9,215 nt of DNA from Thioalkalivibrio sp. Its GTDB lineage: Bacteria; Pseudomonadota; Gammaproteobacteria; Ectothiorhodospirales; Ectothiorhodospiraceae. Location: contig SLHN01000171.1 of NCBI GenBank assembly GCA_007136145.1, forward strand, positions 1 through 9,215. Direction: 5' to 3'. This document shows, in pieces, positions 5,498-9,215 of this stretch. Positions within the stretch are counted from its first letter, which is position 1; each line of letters opens with the position of its first letter. Under the pieces are notes generated by a model that searched no databases, was not told the DNA's origin, and saw only the letters and a list, made by a program, of their open reading frames with translations. Made by a program: the position numbers and the translations under genes.

Positions 5498-7785
5498 TGA
5501 CATCCACGCCGCCATCAATGCTTGATCTACTGCGCCGGGTCGTGCAGGAGGTCAATGGCGCAGCCGATTTCTACGAGGCGTTGCAGATCATCGTAACCCG
5601 GGTGAAGGCGGCGTTGGATATCGATGTGTGCTCGATCTACCTGAAATCGCCCCGGTCGGGTCGACTGGTTTTGATGGCATCCGAAGGGCTACGCGAGGAG
5701 TCCATTGGCCGGGTGGAGATGGAGGTGTCCGAAGGCCTGGTCGGGTTGGTGGCTTCCCGTGCTGAACCGATCAACCTGGAAAACGCCGCCGAACACCCTC
5801 GCTACCGTTACTTTCCAGAGACTGGAGAGGAACGGTTTCTCTCGTTTCTGGGCGTTCCCATCATTCAACAGCGCAAGCTCCTTGGGGTGTTGGTGGTCCA
5901 GCACCACCAGGCGCGCCGTTTCGATGACGAGCACGTATCCTTTCTGGTAACGCTTGCCGCCCAGTTGTCGGGAGCGATCACGCACGCCGAGTTCACCGAC
6001 GAAATCTCCAGCGAAACGCCGCAAGTCAGCCACGTAAATGTCGAGGCAACGGGGATCGCCGGTTCGCCCGGGGTAGCCATCGGTCGCGCTGTCGTGGCGT
6101 ATCGGCTTGCCGATCTGGATTCGATCCCTGACCGCGAGGCCCGCGGCATCGAGCAGGAACTGGCGCGCTTCGCGATTGCTGTCACCGCGACGCGCGAAGA
6201 GATCGAGGATCTGAAACGCCGGACCGAGACCCTGCTACCGGCCGAGGAGCAGGCGCTTTTCGATGCGTATCTGCTGTTGCTTGGGTCGGATTCGCTGGTG
6301 CTGCGCACCGAGGCGAGGATTCGCGAGGGCCAATGGGCGCCAAGCGCTCTCAGGGATACCGTGCGCGAGAGCGTGCGGGTGTTCGAGGATATGGAGGACG
6401 CCTACCTCCGCGAGCGGGGCGCCGACATTCGTGATCTGGGGCGGCGTGTCCTGTCACATCTCTTGCCGGCGGAGGGCAGCTCTGAGGAGTTCCCGGAGGG
6501 GGGGATCCTCGTAGGAGAGGATCTGACCGCTTCACACCTGGCGGAGGTGCCGATCGAACGGCTGGGCGCCATCGTTTCGGCCCGAGGGACCGGCTCGTCG
6601 CACATCGCGATTCTCGCCCGGGCCCTGAACGTGCCCGCGGTGATGGGTGTATCCGACCTGCCGGTCAGCCGGCTCGAGGATCGCGAGGTCCTCGTTGATG
6701 GCTATCGCGGCCGGCTTTATGTAAACCCGAGCCCTGAACTCCGGGCGGAATTCACGCGGTTGGTTCGCGAGGAGCGGGAGCTGGAAGAGGGCCTTCGCAC
6801 CCTGGCGCTGGAGCCCGCGGCAACCCGCGACGGACGTCCGGTGCCGGTCCTGGCCAATAGTGGACTGCTTGCGGATATCAAGCCCTCGCTGCAATCAGGT
6901 GCCGAGGGTGTGGGTCTCTATCGGACCGAAGTCCCGTTCATGATCCGTGATCGATTTCCGGGCGAGGACGAGCAGGTCGAGATCTATCGTCAGATTCTGG
7001 CTTCGTTCGATCCAATGCCGGTCACACTGAGGACGCTCGATGTAGGTGGAGACAAGGCACTACCCTACTTCCCGGTAGAGGAGGACAATCCTTTCCTGGG
7101 TTGGCGCGGGATTCGAATCACGCTGGACCACCCCGAAATCTTCATGACCCAGTTGCGGGCCATGCTGAAGGCCAGTCAGCAGCATCCGAACCTCCAGATT
7201 CTGTTCCCGATGATCATTTCATTGGAGGAACTCAAGGAGGCGAAGGTCCTGCTGCATCGGGCGCGCGAGGAATTGCTGGACGAAGGATTGCAGATCCCGA
7301 TGCCCAAAGTGGGCGTGATGATCGAGGTGCCGGCTGCCGTGTACCTGGTCGAGGCACTGGCGAGACGCGTGGATTTCCTCTCCGTGGGTACCAATGATCT
7401 GGTGCAGTATCTGCTGGCGGTGGACCGGAACAACTCGCGGGTGGCGAGCCTTTACGATCCGCTCCACCCGGCTTCCATCCGGGCTCTGGAGCTCATTGCC
7501 GAGGGGACGCGGCGCGCCGGCAAGCCGGTCAGTGTCTGCGGTGAGATGGCGTCCGATCCGGCTGCGATCATCCTCCTGCTGGGGATGGGGTTTGATAGCC
7601 TCAGCGTCAGCGTTTCGGCGATTCCGAGGGTCAAGTGGGTGATTCGCAGTTTCTCGACGGATCGGGCCGAGGCGCTGCTGGGACAGTGCCGGCTGTTCGA
7701 AAGCGCGGACCAGATCCGCTCCCTTTTGAACAATGCGCTGGTTCAGGCGGGGTTGGGCGGTCTGGTTCGAGCTGGCAAGAACTGA
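5494..7785 (+). CDS. ptsP: PEP-protein phosphotransferase PtsP (EI-Ntr)
   Basis: First enzyme of the nitrogen-type PTS: it takes phosphate from phosphoenolpyruvate and passes it to NPr (PtsO) and then EIIA-Ntr (PtsN), a regulatory relay tied to nitrogen and potassium state. Counting from ATG 5494 it has 763 aa. A GAF sensor domain covers about residues 8-165, and a PEP-utiliser N-terminal region follows (ASPGVAIG-like GSPGVAIG near 190-197). The swivelling domain has the phospho-histidine H370 in GTGSSHIAILARAL. The C-terminal TIM barrel has GLYRTEVPF, RTLDVGGDK, GWRGIRI, GTNDLVQY and the CGEMA cysteine. Start choice is open: ATG 5494 and 5497 overlap the rppH stop (ATGATGA), while ATG 5518 aligns best with E. 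coli PtsP. None has a strong ribosome site, pointing to coupling with rppH. The GAF domain separates it from ordinary PtsI. Confidence 0.96.
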   Translation: MMTSTPPSMLDLLRRVVQEVNGAADFYEALQIIVTRVKAALDIDVCSIYLKSPRSGRLVLMASEGLREESIGRVEMEVSEGLVGLVASRAEPINLENAAEHPRYRYFPETGEERFLSFLGVPIIQQRKLLGVLVVQHHQARRFDDEHVSFLVTLAAQLSGAITHAEFTDEISSETPQVSHVNVEATGIAGSPGVAIGRAVVAYRLADLDSIPDREARGIEQELARFAIAVTATREEIEDLKRRTETLLPAEEQALFDAYLLLLGSDSLVLRTEARIREGQWAPSALRDTVRESVRVFEDMEDAYLRERGADIRDLGRRVLSHLLPAEGSSEEFPEGGILVGEDLTASHLAEVPIERLGAIVSARGTGSSHIAILARALNVPAVMGVSDLPVSRLEDREVLVDGYRGRLYVNPSPELRAEFTRLVREERELEEGLRTLALEPAATRDGRPVPVLANSGLLADIKPSLQSGAEGVGLYRTEVPFMIRDRFPGEDEQVEIYRQILASFDPMPVTLRTLDVGGDKALPYFPVEEDNPFLGWRGIRITLDHPEIFMTQLRAMLKASQQHPNLQILFPMIISLEELKEAKVLLHRAREELLDEGLQIPMPKVGVMIEVPAAVYLVEALARRVDFLSVGTNDLVQYLLAVDRNNSRVASLYDPLHPASIRALELIAEGTRRAGKPVSVCGEMASDPAAIILLLGMGFDSLSVSVSAIPRVKWVIRSFSTDRAEALLGQCRLFESADQIRSLLNNALVQAGLGGLVRAGKN

Positions 7786-7879
7786 TCACACTCCGCGGGT
7801 GTTCGGGACCGGCGCCCGGATGTCGCCGCTGCCGACGAACCGGTATCATCCGCGGGTACGTGTGCGGATCAATGGAACA
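7786..7879 (+). promoter_or_regulatory. ptsP-argC spacer with possible argC promoter
   Basis: This 94-bp spacer holds TATCAT at 7844-7849, a fair -10 hexamer that would start transcription about 25 bases before argC. No good -35 lies at the right distance. A 9-base direct repeat, TCCGCGGGT, occurs at 7792-7800 and 7849-7857, the second copy overlapping the -10. A weak dyad (ACCGG 7808-7812 with CCGGT 7840-7844) encloses a GTCG/CGAC hairpin. No clear ARG box is seen. Read-through from ptsP is equally possible. Confidence 0.3.
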
Positions 7880-8914
7880 ATGATGATTGGTATCGGTATT
7901 GTCGGCGCCACTGGATACACGGGTGTTGAATTGCTGCGTTTGCTTTTGGCGCACCCGCGGGCCGAAATCAAGGCTGTGACCTCGCGCGGGGACGCCGGGA
8001 CCCCCGTTGCAAGAATGTTTCCCAGCCTGCGTGGGGTGTTGGACCTCGATTTCGTGGCGCCGGAGTTGGAGGCATTGTCAGAATGCGACGTGGTCTTCTT
8101 TGCCACGCCGCATGGTGTTGCGCATGCACTCGCGGGGCCGCTGCTCGAACGCGGAGTGCGTGTGATCGACCTCTCGGCGGATTTCCGGATCCGTGACCCC
8201 GAGGTATGGGCTCACTGGTACGGGCAGGCGCATGGCGCTCCGCAATGGCTGGGCGAGGCGGTTTACGGGCTGCCCGAGCTGAACCGGGAGAGGATCCGCG
8301 TCGCACGCCTGTTGGCTGTTCCCGGCTGCTATCCCACAGCGGTGACCCTGGGGGTTCTGCCATTGTTGCAGGCCCGGGCCATTGACCCGTCCGATATTGT
8401 TGCCGATGCCAAGAGCGGTGTCAGTGGCGCCGGGCGCAAGGCGCAGATCGGTGGTCTCTTCGCCGAGGTGGCCGAAAACTTCCGCGCCTATGCGAGCACC
8501 GGGCACCGGCATTATCCAGAAATCCGGCAAACCCTGGATTCGGTGGCCGAGGAGCCGGTCGGACTGGTGTTTCAACCGCATCTGGTGCCAATGATCCGTG
8601 GTATCCATGCGACGATCTATCTACGTCCATTGGACACCGGTCTGGATTTCCAGGCTGTGTTCGAGGACTTCTATCGCCAGGAACCCTTCGTCGATGTCAT
8701 GCCCTCGGGGGGGCACCCGGAGACGGCCAGCGTAAGAGGCACCAATCTCTGCCGTATCGCGGTGGCACGGCCAGTCGATTCGGGGCGCCTGATGGTGATG
8801 TCAGTGATCGACAACCTGGTCAAGGGCGCTTCCGGGCAGGCGGTGCAGGGCATGAACCTGATGTTCGGTTTCCCCGAGACTCTCGGCCTGGAGCCGATTG
8901 CCGTGTTTCCTTGA
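7880..8914 (+). CDS. argC: N-acetyl-gamma-glutamyl-phosphate reductase
   Basis: Cytoplasmic NADPH-dependent enzyme reducing N-acetylglutamyl-5-phosphate to the semialdehyde, the third step of arginine synthesis. The protein is 344 aa (E. coli has 334). The N-terminal Rossmann motif is GIVGATGYTG (residues 6-15). The segment VVFFATPHG (71-79) is followed by the active-site cysteine C150 in VPGCYPTA, then SGVSGAGRK (179-187) and GHRHYPEI (208-215) with the catalytic histidine. The frame is open further upstream, but the start is placed at the ATG pair 7880/7883 because the added 49 residues overlap the ptsP end and are not family-like. A short GGA (7874-7876) is the only ribosome site. It sits 94 bases after ptsP and 93 bases before erpA on the same strand. 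Confidence 0.96.
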   Translation: MMIGIGIVGATGYTGVELLRLLLAHPRAEIKAVTSRGDAGTPVARMFPSLRGVLDLDFVAPELEALSECDVVFFATPHGVAHALAGPLLERGVRVIDLSADFRIRDPEVWAHWYGQAHGAPQWLGEAVYGLPELNRERIRVARLLAVPGCYPTAVTLGVLPLLQARAIDPSDIVADAKSGVSGAGRKAQIGGLFAEVAENFRAYASTGHRHYPEIRQTLDSVAEEPVGLVFQPHLVPMIRGIHATIYLRPLDTGLDFQAVFEDFYRQEPFVDVMPSGGHPETASVRGTNLCRIAVARPVDSGRLMVMSVIDNLVKGASGQAVQGMNLMFGFPETLGLEPIAVFP

Positions 8915-8942
8915 CTGGCGGCAAGACACCGCGAACGCCGGT

Positions 8943-8967
8943 ATTCTTGACTATTGGCGTCAGTCTT
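8943..8967 (+). promoter_or_regulatory. Candidate IscR type 1 operator before erpA
   Basis: Bases 8943-8967 agree with the E. coli IscR type 1 consensus at about 18 of 25 positions by my count. The left half (ATTCTTGACTATT) is nearly perfect; the right half keeps GTC and AG but departs at the outer end. TTGACT at 8947-8952 doubles as a possible -35, and TATGAT at 8975-8980 as a -10, but their 22-base spacing is long; ATTGGC (8953-8958) gives a 16-base spacer. In E. coli erpA is repressed by Fe-S loaded IscR, so the position makes sense. No iscR gene lies in this window. Confidence 0.4.
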
Positions 8968-9007
8968 CTTAGCGTATGATCCTAACGTATTCCGGAGAGA
9001 CTTCATC

Positions 9008-9215
9008 ATGGCTGAAACAATGACCGCGACCACCGACACCGACATGGAGATGCCAAGCCCGCTGGTCTTCACCGATGCGGCGGCAACCAAGGTGAAAGGC
9101 CTGATCGAAGAGGAAAACAACGCGAACCTGAAGCTGCGTGTATTCGTCAGCGGGGGCGGCTGTTCGGGTTTTCAGTACGGATTCACCTTCGACGAAACGA
9201 TTGGCGATGGCGATA
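9008..9215 (+). CDS. erpA: Fe-S cluster insertion protein ErpA (partial)
   Basis: A-type Fe-S carrier that hands clusters to apoproteins, in E. coli including those of isoprenoid synthesis and respiration. Only the first 69 residues lie in the window; the gene runs off the right edge. LVFTDAAATKVKGLI (19-33) and LKLRVFVSGGGCSGFQYGF (41-59) match ErpA closely. C52 is the first of the three cluster-binding cysteines; the C-terminal CGCG pair would lie beyond the edge. The N-terminus is about eight residues longer than in E. coli and Thr/Met-rich. The ATG at 9008 has a strong ribosome site (GGAGAG 8994-8999, 8-base spacer). IscA or SufA are alternatives, but the FTDAAA and FQYGFTFD wording favours ErpA. 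Confidence 0.95.
   Translation, partial: MAETMTATTDTDMEMPSPLVFTDAAATKVKGLIEEENNANLKLRVFVSGGGCSGFQYGFTFDETIGDGD

Noticed and set aside
7733..7879. 49-residue N-terminal extension of ArgC
   Set aside because: It overlaps the ptsP C-terminus and precedes the canonical GIVGATGYTG start region. ATG 7880/7883 fits the family length.
8914..8950. Intrinsic terminator after argC
   Set aside because: A 7-bp stem with a 15-base loop (8914-8920 with 8936-8942) exists, but it includes a wobble pair and is followed by ATTCTTGAC, not a T-run.
1..9215. CRISPR array, tRNA or rRNA genes, insertion sequences, defence or toxin genes
   Set aside because: No regularly spaced repeats, cloverleaf with a CCA end, rRNA-like stretch, or transposase/nuclease-like proteins were found on either strand.

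Overview
The window is a GC-rich piece of bacterial chromosome, almost certainly from a gammaproteobacterium. The evidence is an ErpA-type Fe-S carrier, an RppH-PtsP pair very close to the E. coli proteins, and the C5 heme enzyme HemL. A purple-sulfur or Thioalkalivibrio-like relative would fit the repeat style and base composition, but that is only an impression. Everything recognised is housekeeping. I see no phage, transposase, toxin-antitoxin, defence or CRISPR genes.

Layout: the left half is coded on the minus strand. Reading leftward from about 4.8 kb, it holds a HAD-IB phosphatase (4802-4098), thiD (4036-3230), thiE (3233-2613, ATGA overlap with thiD), a 290-bp gap carrying a long REP-like nested palindrome, hemL (2322-1045), and a TauE/SafE-type membrane transporter (1027-206). 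The first ~205 bases are non-coding and hold an imperfect inverted repeat of about 159 bp. The right half is on the plus strand: rppH (4970-5497), ptsP (5494-7785, overlapping rppH), argC (7880-8914) and the 5' part of erpA (9008 to the window end). The HAD and rppH genes diverge from a ~167-bp intergenic region.

Functional themes: ThiD and ThiE are consecutive steps in thiamine phosphate synthesis (HMP-PP supply and joining to the thiazole). HemL makes 5-aminolevulinate for heme. RppH starts mRNA decay by removing 5' pyrophosphate, and its gene is translationally linked to PtsP, the first enzyme of the nitrogen-type PTS. ArgC is the third arginine-biosynthesis step. ErpA delivers Fe-S clusters and is preceded by a sequence resembling an IscR type 1 operator.

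No convincing new multi-gene system was found. The most interesting signals are non-coding: the two structured palindromic elements (18-176 and 2490-2599) and the candidate IscR site before erpA.
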